Of a stretch of DNA of 64,000 nucleotides, positions 11,591 through 20,607 are shown in pieces. The notes beneath the pieces were generated by a model, which worked only from the letters and a program-made list of their open reading frames with translations, did no database searches and was not told the origin of the DNA. The stretch is taken from positions 6,882,001 through 6,946,000 of the forward strand of contig NZ_CP072941.1 of assembly GCF_018069625.1 (NCBI RefSeq), written 5' to 3'. Numbering within the stretch: the first letter of the stretch is position 1; each line of letters starts with the position of its first letter. The position numbers and the translations under genes were made by a program. The stretch comes from Streptomyces yatensis (lineage in GTDB: Bacteria; Actinomycetota; Actinomycetes; Streptomycetales; Streptomycetaceae).

Positions 11591-12682
11591 ATGTCCTCCG
11601 CGCTGACCGATCTTTACCGGTACCCGATCGTGCAGGCGCCGATGGCGGGTGGAGCCTCCTGCCCGCAGCTCGCCGCCACTGTCTCCGAGGCCGGTGGCCT
11701 CGGTTTCCTCGCTGCCGGCTACAAGACGCCGGAAGCGATGTATGAGGAGATCAAACAGCTGCGAGGGCTGACCGGTCGGCACTTCGGTGTCAATCTGTTC
11801 ATGCCGCAGCCGGCCAACGCCGACACGGCCGCCGTCGGGGCCTACCGGGCGCGCCTCACGGGCGAGGCGGCCTGGTACGAGACCCCGCTGGGCGACCCGG
11901 ACGCGGGCACGGACGACGCGTACGACGCCAAGCTCGCCGTGCTCCTCGACAACCCCGTTCCGGTCGTCTCGTTCACCTTCGGCTGCCCGACCCGTGCCGT
12001 CCTCGACGCCTTCGCCCAGGCCGGTACCCGCACGATCGTGACCGTGACCTCGCCCGTCGAGGCGCAGACCGCCCAGTGGGCGGGCGCCGACGCGGTCTGT
12101 GTGCAGGGCGTGGAGGCCGGCGGCCACCAGGGCACGTACAGCAATGACCCGGCCGTCGACGGGATGGGCGCCGGGCTCGGCCTGCTGTCGCTGATCACGC
12201 TGGTCCGTGAGTACGTCCAGATCCCGATCATCGCGGCGGGCGGGATCATGCGCGGTTCGCAGATCGCCTCGGCGCTGGCCGCGGGCGCGGTCGCGGCCCA
12301 GCTGGGGACCGCGTTCCTGGTGTGCCCAGAGTCCGGGGCGAACGCCCTGCACAAGCAGGCGATGACGGATCCGCTGTTCGGCCGGACCGAGCTGACCCGC
12401 GCCTTCTCCGGCCGCCCGGCCCGGGGCCTGGTCAACCGCTTCATGCGCGAGCACGGCCCGCACGCGCCCGCCGCCTACCCCCAGCTGCACCACATGACGT
12501 CCGGCCTCCGTAAGGCGGCCGCCAAGGCGGGCGATCCGCAGGGCATGGCGCTGTGGGCCGGGCAGGGGCACCGGCTGGCGCGCGAACTGCCCGCCGCCCA
12601 GTTGGTGGAGACGCTCGCGGTGGAACTCGACGCCGCGCGGTCCGAGTTGGGCCTTCAGGTCCAGCGGGGTGCGGTGTCGTGA
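11591..12682 (+). CDS. Nitronate monooxygenase-like FMN oxidoreductase
   Basis: TIM-barrel flavoprotein of about 363 residues in the NPD/2-nitropropane dioxygenase family, predicted to oxidise alkyl nitronates with FMN. Visible family features are the N-terminal PIVQAPMAGG, the phosphate-binding Gly-rich stretches (GVEAGGHQG and AAGGIM) and the middle SFTFGCP. The catalytic His is expected in EAGGHQG. The ATG at 11591 gives the standard N-terminus; CACGAT lies 6 bases before it. The stop overlaps the rsmE start (GTGA), so the two are translationally coupled. Family members differ in substrate, so the nitronate assignment is provisional. Confidence 0.85.
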   Translation: MSSALTDLYRYPIVQAPMAGGASCPQLAATVSEAGGLGFLAAGYKTPEAMYEEIKQLRGLTGRHFGVNLFMPQPANADTAAVGAYRARLTGEAAWYETPLGDPDAGTDDAYDAKLAVLLDNPVPVVSFTFGCPTRAVLDAFAQAGTRTIVTVTSPVEAQTAQWAGADAVCVQGVEAGGHQGTYSNDPAVDGMGAGLGLLSLITLVREYVQIPIIAAGGIMRGSQIASALAAGAVAAQLGTAFLVCPESGANALHKQAMTDPLFGRTELTRAFSGRPARGLVNRFMREHGPHAPAAYPQLHHMTSGLRKAAAKAGDPQGMALWAGQGHRLARELPAAQLVETLAVELDAARSELGLQVQRGAVS

Positions 12683-13422
12683 CCGCCCCGGTGTTCGTGG
12701 CCGACTCCCTGACGGGCGCGGCCGCGGGGGCCCGGGTCCGGCTGGAGGGCCCGGAGGGGCGCCACGCGGTGTCCGTGAGGCGGCTGCGGGTCGGTGAGCC
12801 CGTGGTGCTGACGGACGGCCACGGTACGGGCGTCCAGGGCACCGTGGCGGCCGTCGAGGGCAAGGACCGGCTGGAGATCGCGGTGGACGAGGTGCGCCGG
12901 GAGGCGGCCCCGGACCCGAGGATCACCGTCGTCCAGGCGCTGCCCAAGGGCGACCGCGGCGAGCTGGCGGTGGAGACCATGACGGAGACCGGCGTGGACG
13001 CCGTCGTTCCGTGGTCGGCGTCCCGCTGCATCACCCAGTGGAAGGGCGAGCGCGGCCTCAAGGCGCTCGGCAAGTGGCGGTCGACCGCGCGTGAGGCGGG
13101 CAAGCAGTCCCGCCGGCTGACCTTCCCCGAGGTCACGGACGCGATGACGACCAAGCAGGTGGCCCGGCTTCTCGCCGAAGCCGCGTTCGCGGCCGTGCTC
13201 CACGAGGAGGGCGGGGAGCCGCTCGCGGCGGCCCAACTGCCCGCGAGTGGTGAGATCGTGCTGGTCGTCGGGCCCGAAGGGGGCGTGTCCCCCGAGGAGT
13301 TGGCGGCCTTCGCCGAGGCGGGCGCGCGGCCGTACCGGCTGGGCCCGAGCGTGCTGCGCACCTCCACGGCCGGAACGGCGGCCGCCGCGCTGCTGCTCGG
13401 CCGCACCGGCCGCTGGGGATGA
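12679..13422 (+). CDS. rsmE: 16S rRNA (uracil-1498-N3)-methyltransferase
   Basis: SAM-dependent SPOUT methyltransferase that modifies U1498 of 16S rRNA. It has 247 residues. The N-terminal PUA-like domain includes GPEGRHAVSVRRLRVGE. The C-terminal knotted SPOUT core includes ALPKGDRGE, WSASRCITQW and the SAM-binding VGPEGGVSPEEL, followed by LGPSVLRTSTAGTAA. It overlaps the upstream gene by four bases. A hairpin follows the stop. Confidence 0.94.
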   Translation: MTAPVFVADSLTGAAAGARVRLEGPEGRHAVSVRRLRVGEPVVLTDGHGTGVQGTVAAVEGKDRLEIAVDEVRREAAPDPRITVVQALPKGDRGELAVETMTETGVDAVVPWSASRCITQWKGERGLKALGKWRSTAREAGKQSRRLTFPEVTDAMTTKQVARLLAEAAFAAVLHEEGGEPLAAAQLPASGEIVLVVGPEGGVSPEELAAFAEAGARPYRLGPSVLRTSTAGTAAAALLLGRTGRWG

Positions 13423-13443
13423 GAGACGCCTCCCTGAGCCGAG

Positions 13444-13461
13444 AGGCCCCCTCCGGGGTCT
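13444..13461 (+). terminator. Hairpin after rsmE
   Basis: AGGCCCC-CTCC-GGGGTCT: a seven-pair stem with one G-U pair, 21 bases after the stop. Confidence 0.4.
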
Positions 13462-13537
13462 GTTCGCGCTTCTGTGCCCCCGTACCTGGCCGAGGACGGC
13501 CTTCCGCTGCGCGTCGGCCGATGGGAACCTATCCCCT

Positions 13538-14248
13538 ATGGGGGTATTGAGTCAGGCAAGACGGGGACGGGCGCTCTTGTCCGTCGCGGCCCTCGGCGCG
13601 GCGGTCGCGGTGACGGCGTGTGAGCCGACGGGCGGCGGCATCAGCTCCGTGACGGTCGCGATCACCACGGACCAGGTCGTCACGGAGGCGCTGGAGCGGG
13701 GCGGTGTCGGCGTCCGCTGGATGAGCTGCAACGCCGAGTTCAAGAACGGCCATACGGCCGGTGCTTCGCCCTCGCGGAGCGAGCGGTCCGGGGAGACCGA
13801 CGCACGGGTGGACTGCCACGGCAGGACCGACAGCGACAAGGACATCAGGATCAAGGGCCGGGTGACCTACGTACGGGCGGACCACTGCGTCCGGGGCGAT
13901 GTGACCGGCGAGGTGGACGGCCGGAAGGTCTTCCGGGCGCAGGTGATCGGGGAGTGCCGGGGCGGCGGCCCGGACACCGACAGTCCCCGGCCGACCTTCA
14001 GCCACTCGTCGGACCGCCCGAGCACGCAGAGCCCGCAGCCGACCCGTAGTCACCCGTGGGACCACCGGACCACCGACGTCCCCCAGCCGACCCGCAGTCA
14101 CCCGTGGGACCGCCCGAGCACCGAGAACCCCCAGCCGACCCGCAGCCACCCCGGGGACCAGCCGGCCACCGAGGGCGGCGCCGGGCAGGCCGGTACCGGG
14201 GACAGCGCCGGTAAGGGCGGCATCGAGGGCGGCGGTCAGGGCGAATAG
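13538..14248 (+). CDS. Putative lipoprotein with 16-residue C-terminal repeats
   Basis: About 236 residues, function unknown. The N-terminus (basic RRGR, hydrophobic ALLSVAALGAAVAV, then TAC) fits a lipobox with Cys28 as the lipidated residue, so it should sit on the outer face of the membrane. Residues 29-145 form a small domain with paired cysteines (MSCNAEF, RVDCHGR, DHCVRG, GECRGG). The tail holds four 16-residue repeats of the type PQPTRSHPWDRPSTE (13982-14173), rich in Pro, Ser, His and Asp, possibly wall-spanning. No ribosome site is obvious at the ATG. Confidence 0.6.
   Translation: MGVLSQARRGRALLSVAALGAAVAVTACEPTGGGISSVTVAITTDQVVTEALERGGVGVRWMSCNAEFKNGHTAGASPSRSERSGETDARVDCHGRTDSDKDIRIKGRVTYVRADHCVRGDVTGEVDGRKVFRAQVIGECRGGGPDTDSPRPTFSHSSDRPSTQSPQPTRSHPWDHRTTDVPQPTRSHPWDRPSTENPQPTRSHPGDQPATEGGAGQAGTGDSAGKGGIEGGGQGE
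13982..14173 (+). repeat. Four 48-bp in-frame tandem repeats
   Basis: Units start at 13982, 14030, 14078 and 14126. Units 2-4 are closest to one another and unit 1 is diverged. They encode the repeat tail of the lipoprotein. Confidence 0.85.
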
Positions 14249-14325
14249 GCCGCGATCTCTCCCGCCGGCAGGGGCTCCCGGTACCATCCGGACCGTATGT
14301 GCCGACGATCCGTAAGGAGCCACCG

Positions 14326-14685
14326 GTGGCGGGAGAACCGCAGGCCGACTGCCTGTTCTGCAAGATTGTCTCGGGGGAGGTGCCGGCCACCGTCGTCCGC
14401 GATACGGACACCACCGTCGCCTTCCGCGACATAAACCCCCAGGCGCCCACGCACATCCTGGTGATCCCCAAGGTGCACTACCCGGACGCGGCCTCCCTCG
14501 CGGCGGCCGAACCGCAGATCGCCGCCGATGTGCTGCGCGAGGCGGGCTCGGTCGCGGTCGATGAGAAGCTCGTCGAGACGGGCTACCGCGTGGTGTTCAA
14601 CACCGGCTCCGGCGCCGGCCAGACCGTCTTCCACGCCCATGCCCACGTCCTGGGCGGCCGCGGGCTCAACTGGCCCCCCGGATAA
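14326..14685 (+). CDS. HIT family nucleotide-binding protein
   Basis: Histidine-triad hydrolase of 119 residues, HINT-like, predicted to act on purine nucleoside phosphoramidates such as AMP-lysine. It carries CLFCKIVSGEVPA, FRDINPQAPTHILVIPK and the catalytic triad FHAHAHVLGG (HxHxH) near residues 103-107, followed by NWPPG. The GTG at 14326 is preferred because AAGGAG lies 6 bases upstream; an earlier GTG at 14299 adds nine residues and lacks a site. RNase Z follows after 3 bases. Confidence 0.93.
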   Translation: MAGEPQADCLFCKIVSGEVPATVVRDTDTTVAFRDINPQAPTHILVIPKVHYPDAASLAAAEPQIAADVLREAGSVAVDEKLVETGYRVVFNTGSGAGQTVFHAHAHVLGGRGLNWPPG

Positions 14686-14688
14686 CCC

Positions 14689-15609
14689 TTGTCCGCACGG
14701 GAACTGATCGTCCTCGGCACCGCCAGCCAGGTGCCGACCCGGCACCGCAACCACAACGGCTATCTGCTGCGCTGGGACGGCGAGGGCCTGCTGTTCGACC
14801 CCGGCGAGGGCACCCAGCGCCAGATGCTGCGGGCCGGGGTCGCCGCCCATGACATCGACCGGATCTGCGTCACGCATTTCCACGGGGATCACTCCCTGGG
14901 CCTGGCCGGGGTGATCCAGCGGATCAACCTCGACCGGGTGCCGCACCCGGTGACCGCCCACTACCCGGCGAGCGGACAGCGGTTCTTCGAGCGGCTGCGG
15001 TACGCGACCGCCTACCGCGAGACGGTGGCGCTCACCGAGGAGCCGGTCGCCGGTGACGGCGCGGTGCTGGCCCGCACCCCCGCGTACACGCTGGAGGCGG
15101 CCCGGCTCTCGCACCCCGTCGAGTCCTACGGCTATCGCCTGATCGAACCGGACGGCCGCAGGATGCTGCCCGAGCGCCTCGCCGCGCTCGGCGTCCGCGG
15201 CCCGGACATCGGCCGGCTGCAGCGGGATCGGGCGCTGGAGATCGAGGGGCGTACGGTCACGCTCGAAGAGGTCAGCGAGGTGCGTCGGGGGCAGCGCTTC
15301 GCGTTCATCATGGACACCCGGCTGTGCGACGGCGTCTCCGAGCTGGCGCAGGGGTGCGATCTGCTGGTCATCGAGTCGACCTTCCTGGACGAGGAGGAGG
15401 CGCTGGCCGTCGAGTACGGGCATCTGACCGCCGGGCAGGCGGCCCGGGTCGCGGCCGGGGCGGGGGCGCGGCATCTGGTGCTGACGCACTTCTCACAGCG
15501 CTACGGGGATCCGTCCGACTTCGAGCGCCAGGCGCGGGCCGCCGGGTTCGAGGGGGAGCTCACGGTCGCCGAGGACCTGATGACGGTGGCGCTGCCCAAA
15601 CGGCGCTGA
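14689..15609 (+). CDS. rnz: Ribonuclease Z
   Basis: Zinc endonuclease that trims tRNA 3' trailers. It has 306 residues. The metal site [11 protein letters not shown] places H63, H65, D67 and H68; later ligands occur in [18 protein letters not shown] and LTHFSQRY. The short RNase Z form has a flexible-arm-like insertion between residues 150 and 190. The start is TTG, three bases after the HIT stop. No ATG or GTG alternative preserves the conserved [17 protein letters not shown], so the TTG is supported by the protein sequence. Likely co-transcribed with the HIT gene. Confidence 0.93.
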   Translation: MSARELIVLGTASQVPTRHRNHNGYLLRWDGEGLLFDPGEGTQRQMLRAGVAAHDIDRICVTHFHGDHSLGLAGVIQRINLDRVPHPVTAHYPASGQRFFERLRYATAYRETVALTEEPVAGDGAVLARTPAYTLEAARLSHPVESYGYRLIEPDGRRMLPERLAALGVRGPDIGRLQRDRALEIEGRTVTLEEVSEVRRGQRFAFIMDTRLCDGVSELAQGCDLLVIESTFLDEEEALAVEYGHLTAGQAARVAAGAGARHLVLTHFSQRYGDPSDFERQARAAGFEGELTVAEDLMTVALPKRR

Positions 15610-15620
15610 GGGCGCCGCGG

Positions 15621-15920
15621 CGGGGGCGCCTGGGCCCTGGGGGGTGGGTCCCGCGCCATGGCGGGGCCGCCTGGACCTGGGGGACGGTGGGTGCCCGCGC
15701 TACGGCGGGGCCGCCTGGACCTTGGGGGCGGTGGGTTGCCTGCGCCATGGCGGGGGCGTCTGTGCCCTGGGGCCGGTGGGTGTCCGCGCCATGGCGGGGG
15801 CGCCTGGGCCCTGGGGACGGTGGGTGTCCGCGCTACGGCGGGGGCGCCTGGACCTTGGGGACGGTGCGTGCCCGCGCTACGGCGGGGCCGCCCCGGCCGT
15901 GGGGACGGCGGACGCCCCGA
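15621..15920 (+). repeat. G+C-rich 44-bp tandem repeat array between rnz and pfkB-type gene
   Basis: About seven degenerate copies of a roughly 44-bp unit (core GCCTGGACCTTGGGG-acggtgggtg-CCCGCGCTACGGCGG). Equivalent points lie at 15630, 15671, 15715, 15760, 15804, 15848 and 15892. The plus strand is open in one frame through the array into the kinase gene, but composition and repeats argue against coding. This accounts for most of the 15610-16026 gap. Confidence 0.85.
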
Positions 15921-16026
15921 GGGGGTGACGCCTGCCGGTCCCCGGCCCGTTGTACGTGCCATCGTGCACACTGTCCGCACCCGCACCCGACGACGGAGGC
16001 GGACCGGTCAGACCTGGGAGAGCGCG

Positions 16027-17139
16027 GTGACGACACACAACGGCGACAAGCTCACAGCGGGTTACCCCCTGCTCGACCCGCTCGAGGCCGTTCGCCGGCC
16101 CGGTGACCCGGCGTGCGACGTCTATCTCACCGGCACCGTCTTCCTCGACATCATCTTCACCGGTCTGGACACCGCCCCTGTCCGCGGCACCGAGTCCTGG
16201 GCCCGCGGCATGGGGTCGAGCCCCGGCGGCGTCGCCAATATGGCCACCGCCCTGGCCCGGCTCGGCCTGCGCACCTCGCTCGCCGCCGCCTTCGGCGACG
16301 ACCACTACGGGGACTACTGCCAGGACGCCCTGGACCGCGGCGAGGGCATCGATCTCTCGCTCTCCCGCACGATCCCCGGCTGGCACTCCCCGGTGACCGT
16401 CTCGATGGCCTACGAGGGCGAGCGGACCATGGTCTCCCACGGCCATGAGGCCCCGCCGCCCGAGGAGCCCGCGCCCAGCTGCCCGCCCCCGGCCCGCGCC
16501 GCCGTGGCCTCCCTGGTGCCCGGCCGCGGCCAGGAGTGGGTCGCCGAGGCGGCCCGCCGCGGCAGCAGGGTCTTCGCGGACGTCGGCTGGGACGACACCG
16601 GCCGCTGGGACCCGGCCGACCTCGCCGAGCTGGAGCACTGCGAGGCGTTCCTGCCCAATGCCGAGGAGGCGATGCGCTACACCCGCACCGACTGCCCGCG
16701 CGCCGCCGCCCGGGCCCTCGCCGACCTGGTCCCGCTCGCCGTCGTCACGCTCGGCTCCGAGGGGGCGTACGCGGTCGACGGCCGCACCGGCGAGATCGCC
16801 GAGGTGCCCGCGATCTCGGTGGAGGCCCTGGACCCGACCGGCGCCGGGGACGTGTTCGTCGCCGGTTTCGTCACCGGCACGCTCGCCGACTGGCCGCTCG
16901 CCGACCGGCTGGCCTTCGCCGGGCTGACCGCCGCGCTGTCGGTGCAGGAGTTCGGCGGCTCGCTGTCCGCGCCCGGCTGGGTCGAGATCGCCGCCTGGTG
17001 GCAGCACGCCCGCTCCTACGACGACCAGCCCGGCCGCGCGCTGCGCCGCTATGCCTTCCTCGACCGTCTGCTGCCGGCCGCCGCCCGCCCCTGGCCGCTG
17101 CGCCGGGCCGTTCCGACGATCGGTTTCCGCCAGGCGTAG
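16027..17139 (+). CDS. PfkB family carbohydrate kinase
   Basis: Ribokinase-fold sugar or nucleoside kinase of 370 residues. It has the N-terminal substrate region SSPGGVANMATALARLG (PfkB signature 1-like GG) and the ATP/anion-hole motif DPTGAGDVFVAGF near residues 270-282, whose Asp is the catalytic base. The substrate cannot be assigned. The GTG at 16027 is chosen for GGGAG 6 bases upstream. The frame extends upstream through the tandem-repeat array, so gene callers may over-extend it by about 120 residues. Same strand as phoH, about 200 bases ahead of it. Confidence 0.88.
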   Translation: MTTHNGDKLTAGYPLLDPLEAVRRPGDPACDVYLTGTVFLDIIFTGLDTAPVRGTESWARGMGSSPGGVANMATALARLGLRTSLAAAFGDDHYGDYCQDALDRGEGIDLSLSRTIPGWHSPVTVSMAYEGERTMVSHGHEAPPPEEPAPSCPPPARAAVASLVPGRGQEWVAEAARRGSRVFADVGWDDTGRWDPADLAELEHCEAFLPNAEEAMRYTRTDCPRAAARALADLVPLAVVTLGSEGAYAVDGRTGEIAEVPAISVEALDPTGAGDVFVAGFVTGTLADWPLADRLAFAGLTAALSVQEFGGSLSAPGWVEIAAWWQHARSYDDQPGRALRRYAFLDRLLPAAARPWPLRRAVPTIGFRQA

Positions 17140-17336
17140 CGCCGGGGCCCCGGCCGCGGGGACCCGGGCCCTGGGAGCGGCCGGGGCGGGGGAGCCCCAG
17201 GTGGGTGAGGTGATGAAGGGATGAGGAGTAAAAGGGCTCGGGTCTTGTCGGTGCTCCGTCGTACCCTTGTAGCCAAGGTTGTCGAGCGGCGAGAACCCTT
17301 GTGCCAGGAGGTAGAAGCAGGCCAGAGAGCCGGCCC

Positions 17337-18341
17337 ATGACGCAACCAACCACAGCACCGCAGGCGCATGCGCAGTTCACGGTCCCGAACAAGCACCCCA
17401 TGGTCATGGTCCTGGGATCCGGTGACGCGCTGCTGCGTGTGATCGAGAACGCGTTCCCGGCGACCGATATCCACGTACGGGGCAACGAAGTCAGCGCCAC
17501 CGGGGACCCGAAGGAAGTCGCCCTGGTCCAGCGTCTGTTCGATGAGATGATGCTGGTGCTCCGCACCGGTCAACCGATGACGGAGGATGCGGTGGAGCGC
17601 TCGATCTCCATGTTGCGCGCGGCCGAAAATGGAGAGGGCGGAGGGCAGGAGACGCCCGCCGAGGTGCTCACCCAGAACATCCTCTCCAACCGCGGTCGGA
17701 CCATCCGTCCCAAGACGCTCAACCAGAAGCGCTATGTCGACGCCATCGACAAGCACACAGTCGTCTTCGGCATCGGCCCGGCGGGCACCGGCAAGACCTA
17801 TCTGGCCATGGCCAAGGCGGTCCAGGCGCTGCAGTCCAAGCAGGTCACCCGGATCATCCTCACCCGGCCGGCGGTCGAGGCGGGGGAGCGGCTCGGCTTC
17901 CTGCCCGGCACCCTCTACGAGAAGATCGACCCGTATCTGCGGCCGCTCTATGACGCGCTGCACGACATGCTCGACCCCGACTCCATCCCGCGCCTGATGG
18001 CCGCGGGCACGATCGAGGTCGCGCCGCTGGCGTATATGCGCGGCCGGACGCTCAATGACGCGTTCATCATCCTCGACGAGGCCCAGAACACGAACCCCGA
18101 GCAGATGAAGATGTTCCTCACCCGGCTCGGCTTCGACTCCAAGATAGTGATCACGGGCGACATCACCCAGATCGACCTCCCCGGCGGGACCAAGAGCGGT
18201 CTGCGCCAGGTGCGGGAGATCCTGGACGGCGTCGAGGACGTGCACTTCTCCATGCTCACCAGCACCGACGTGGTCCGTCACAAGCTGGTCGGCCGTATCG
18301 TCGACGCATACGACCAGTACGACAGCCGCAACGGAAAGTAA
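17337..18341 (+). CDS. phoH: PhoH family ATPase
   Basis: P-loop ATPase of about 334 residues, possibly an RNA helicase-like or RNA-processing factor; it is typically coupled to YbeY. An N-terminal KH-like stretch ([16 protein letters not shown]) precedes Walker [14 protein letters not shown] near residue 147 and Walker [27 protein letters not shown] motifs are present. The ATG at 17337 gives MTQPTTAPQ; a GTG at 17301 would add 12 residues. ybeY starts 12 bases after the stop, a conserved pairing. Confidence 0.93.
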   Translation: MTQPTTAPQAHAQFTVPNKHPMVMVLGSGDALLRVIENAFPATDIHVRGNEVSATGDPKEVALVQRLFDEMMLVLRTGQPMTEDAVERSISMLRAAENGEGGGQETPAEVLTQNILSNRGRTIRPKTLNQKRYVDAIDKHTVVFGIGPAGTGKTYLAMAKAVQALQSKQVTRIILTRPAVEAGERLGFLPGTLYEKIDPYLRPLYDALHDMLDPDSIPRLMAAGTIEVAPLAYMRGRTLNDAFIILDEAQNTNPEQMKMFLTRLGFDSKIVITGDITQIDLPGGTKSGLRQVREILDGVEDVHFSMLTSTDVVRHKLVGRIVDAYDQYDSRNGK

Positions 18342-18353
18342 CCACGAACCCCC

Positions 18354-18851
18354 ATGGCGATCGACGTCAACAACGAGTCCGGTACCGATATCGACGAGCG
18401 GGCTGTGCTCGACGTCGCCCGCTACGCCCTGGCCCGGATGCGTATCCACCCGCTCTCCGAGCTCTCGGTGATCGTCGTCGACGCCGACGCCATGGAGCAG
18501 CTGCACATCCAGTGGATGGACCTGCCGGGGCCGACCGATGTCATGTCCTTCCCGATGGACGAGCTGCGCCCGCCGGCCAAGGACGACGAGGAGCCCCCGC
18601 AGGGCCTGCTCGGGGACATCGTGCTCTGCCCCGAAGTGGCCAAGAAGCAGGGGGAGGAGGCGCCGACCGGGCACTCCATGGACGAGGAGCTGCAGCTGCT
18701 CACCGTCCACGGCGTCCTCCACCTCCTCGGCTATGACCACGAGGAGGCGGACGAGCGCGCCGAGATGTTCGGCCTGCAGGCCGCCATCATCGACGGCTGG
18801 CGCGCGGAGCAGGGCGTGACCGGCCCCTCCCCGGCCCCCACCGTCCGATGA
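18354..18851 (+). CDS. ybeY: Endoribonuclease YbeY (rRNA maturation)
   Basis: Zinc-dependent single-strand endoribonuclease in 16S rRNA 3'-end maturation and ribosome quality control. It has 165 residues, with the UPF0054 zinc motif [11 protein letters not shown] near residue 119 (three His ligands) and the upstream DVMSFPMDE and [10 protein letters not shown] blocks. It sits between phoH and a CorC/HlyC-type gene, overlapping the latter by ATGA. The three form an operon-like unit. Confidence 0.96.
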   Translation: MAIDVNNESGTDIDERAVLDVARYALARMRIHPLSELSVIVVDADAMEQLHIQWMDLPGPTDVMSFPMDELRPPAKDDEEPPQGLLGDIVLCPEVAKKQGEEAPTGHSMDEELQLLTVHGVLHLLGYDHEEADERAEMFGLQAAIIDGWRAEQGVTGPSPAPTVR

Positions 18852-20158
18852 GCGCCCAGCTCGTCACCGCGACCGTCCTGCTGGTCGTGGTGGCCTGGCT
18901 GGCCGCCTGCGCGGAGGCCGGTCTCGCCCGCACCACCCGGTTCCGGGCCGAGGAGGCCGTGCGCTCCGGGCGGCGCGGCAGCGCCAAGCTGATGCTCGTC
19001 GCCGAGGACCCCACCCGCTATCTCAATGTGGCGCTGCTGGTCAGGGTCGCCTGCGAGGTCGCGGCGGGCGCGGTCGTCACGTTCGCGAGTCTGCGCGAGT
19101 TCGACGAGACCTGGAAGGCGCTGACCGTCGCGATCGGCGTGATGGTCCTGGTGTCGTATGTGGCCGTCGGCGTCTCCCCGCGCACCATCGGCGCCCAGCA
19201 TCCGCTCAACACCGCGACCGTCGCCGCCTATGTGCTGATCCCGCTGGCCCGGGTCATGGGCCCCATCCCGCCGCTGCTGATCCTCCTCGGTAACGCGCTC
19301 ACGCCCGGCAAGGGCTTCCGTAAGGGCCCGTTCGCCTCCGAGGCCGAGCTGCGCGCCCTGGTGGACCTCGCCGAGCAGGAGTCGCTGATCGAGGACGAGG
19401 AGCGGCGCATGGTCCACTCCGTCTTCGAGCTCGGCGACACCCTGGTGCGCGAGGTGATGGTGCCGCGCACCGACCTGGTGGTCATCGAGCGCTTCAAGAC
19501 CATCCGGCAGGCCCTCACCCTCGCGCTGCGCTCCGGCTTCTCCCGGATCCCGGTCACCGGGGAGAACGAGGACGACATCGTCGGGGTCGTCTACCTCAAG
19601 GATCTCGTCCGTAAGACGCATATCAACCGAGAGGCCGAGGCCGAGCTGGTCTCCACCACGATGCGGTCCGCCACCTTCGTCCCGGACACCAAGAACGCGG
19701 GCGATCTGCTGCGCGAGATGCAGCAGGAGCGCAACCACGTCGCCGTCGTGATCGACGAGTACGGCGGCACGGCCGGCATCGTCACCATCGAGGACATCCT
19801 CGAGGAGATCGTCGGCGAGATCACCGATGAGTACGACCGCGAGCTGCCGCCCATCGAGGACCTGGGCGACGGCACCCACCGGGTGACCGCCCGGCTCGCC
19901 CTCGGCGACCTGGGCGAGCTGTACGGCACGGACCTGGAGGACGAGGACGTCGAGACGGTGGGCGGGCTGCTCGCCAAGGCGCTGGGCCGGGTGCCGATCG
20001 CGGGCGCCACGGCCCAGGTCGACGTCCCCGAGGGCGGCGTCGACCCCGCGCTCAAGGCGCTGCGGCTGACCGCCGAGTCCCCGGCGGGCCGCCGCAACCG
20101 CATTGTCACGGTGCTGGTCGAGCCGGTCCGTGAGACCGCCGCGGCCGAGCCGGAGTAG
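18848..20158 (+). CDS. CNNM/CorC-HlyC family membrane protein (hemolysin-like)
   Basis: Probable Mg2+/Co2+ transport-associated protein, 436 residues. A DUF21/CNNM membrane domain with about three or four hydrophobic segments (roughly 1-145) leads to an acidic helical linker ([19 protein letters not shown]). Two CBS domains follow (about 200-320, with [12 protein letters not shown] and [19 protein letters not shown]), then a C-terminal CorC_HlyC domain (about 335-420). It overlaps ybeY by ATGA. Haemolysis itself is not implied; the name is historical. Confidence 0.9.
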   Translation: MSAQLVTATVLLVVVAWLAACAEAGLARTTRFRAEEAVRSGRRGSAKLMLVAEDPTRYLNVALLVRVACEVAAGAVVTFASLREFDETWKALTVAIGVMVLVSYVAVGVSPRTIGAQHPLNTATVAAYVLIPLARVMGPIPPLLILLGNALTPGKGFRKGPFASEAELRALVDLAEQESLIEDEERRMVHSVFELGDTLVREVMVPRTDLVVIERFKTIRQALTLALRSGFSRIPVTGENEDDIVGVVYLKDLVRKTHINREAEAELVSTTMRSATFVPDTKNAGDLLREMQQERNHVAVVIDEYGGTAGIVTIEDILEEIVGEITDEYDRELPPIEDLGDGTHRVTARLALGDLGELYGTDLEDEDVETVGGLLAKALGRVPIAGATAQVDVPEGGVDPALKALRLTAESPAGRRNRIVTVLVEPVRETAAAEPE

Positions 20159-20191
20159 CCCGGTAACAGCCGGCCCCCACGCGCCCGTGAC

Positions 20192-20224
20192 GCGGCCCCG
20201 TCCACACCCCGTGGGCGGGGCCGC
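20192..20224 (+). terminator. Strong hairpin after the CNNM/CorC gene
   Basis: GCGGCCCCGTCCAC-ACCCC-GTGGGCGGGGCCGC: a 14-pair stem with one G-U pair and a 5-nt loop, 33 bases after the stop. It closes the phoH-ybeY-corC unit. Confidence 0.75.
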
Positions 20225-20607
20225 GCCGCCATGCCGCCAAACCGCGTCCGCGCCGTCATGCCGCGCGGCCCGCCGCGCCGCGCTCCCGCGGGCACGCGCC
20301 GGGGCGCGGCACCGCCTGCGCGACAGCGGGCCGTCGCGCCAGCGCATCGGCAACGCGCGGGCCGCGCTGCGCCATACGAGTGGAATAGCCGTCCGCTCCC
20401 TGGCCCATCTGGCGTAGGCACCCGCTTACTTGCAGATACCGACTGGTGGGTCGCCCATACCTCTGTCGGGGGACAGCCGACGTGTCGTGCATGACGTAGA
20501 CAGGTCGGCCGTATGGGCACCCCCGCGCAGAGGCCATGGCTCCGCGTGGCATGCGCCGCGCGGAGCCGGGCGGCTCATCCCATCCGCAATCGGAAGGGTC
20601 CCCTCTC
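20225..20607 (+). other. Intergenic region upstream of Ig-like repeat gene
   Basis: 383 bases with no convincing gene. The first half is very G+C-rich; the second half (about 20370-20520) is lower in G+C and is the likely promoter region for the downstream gene. I could not fix a -10/-35 pair with confidence. Confidence 0.5.

Noticed and set aside
11564..11591. Leaderless promoter for the NMO-like gene (CACGAT 6 bases before ATG).
   Set aside because: Hexamer is a weak match and no -35 fits; it could equally be read through from dnaJ 42 bases upstream, so it was left out of the leaderless set.
15658..16026. Open frame continuing upstream of the PfkB kinase through the 44-bp repeats.
   Set aside because: The stretch is tandem repeat, lacks family likeness, and the GTG at 16027 has a good ribosome site and the expected N-terminus.
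18848..20158. Reading the CNNM/CorC gene as a true haemolysin.
   Set aside because: The domain order (DUF21, two CBS, CorC_HlyC) points to metal-ion handling; the haemolysin label is inherited.
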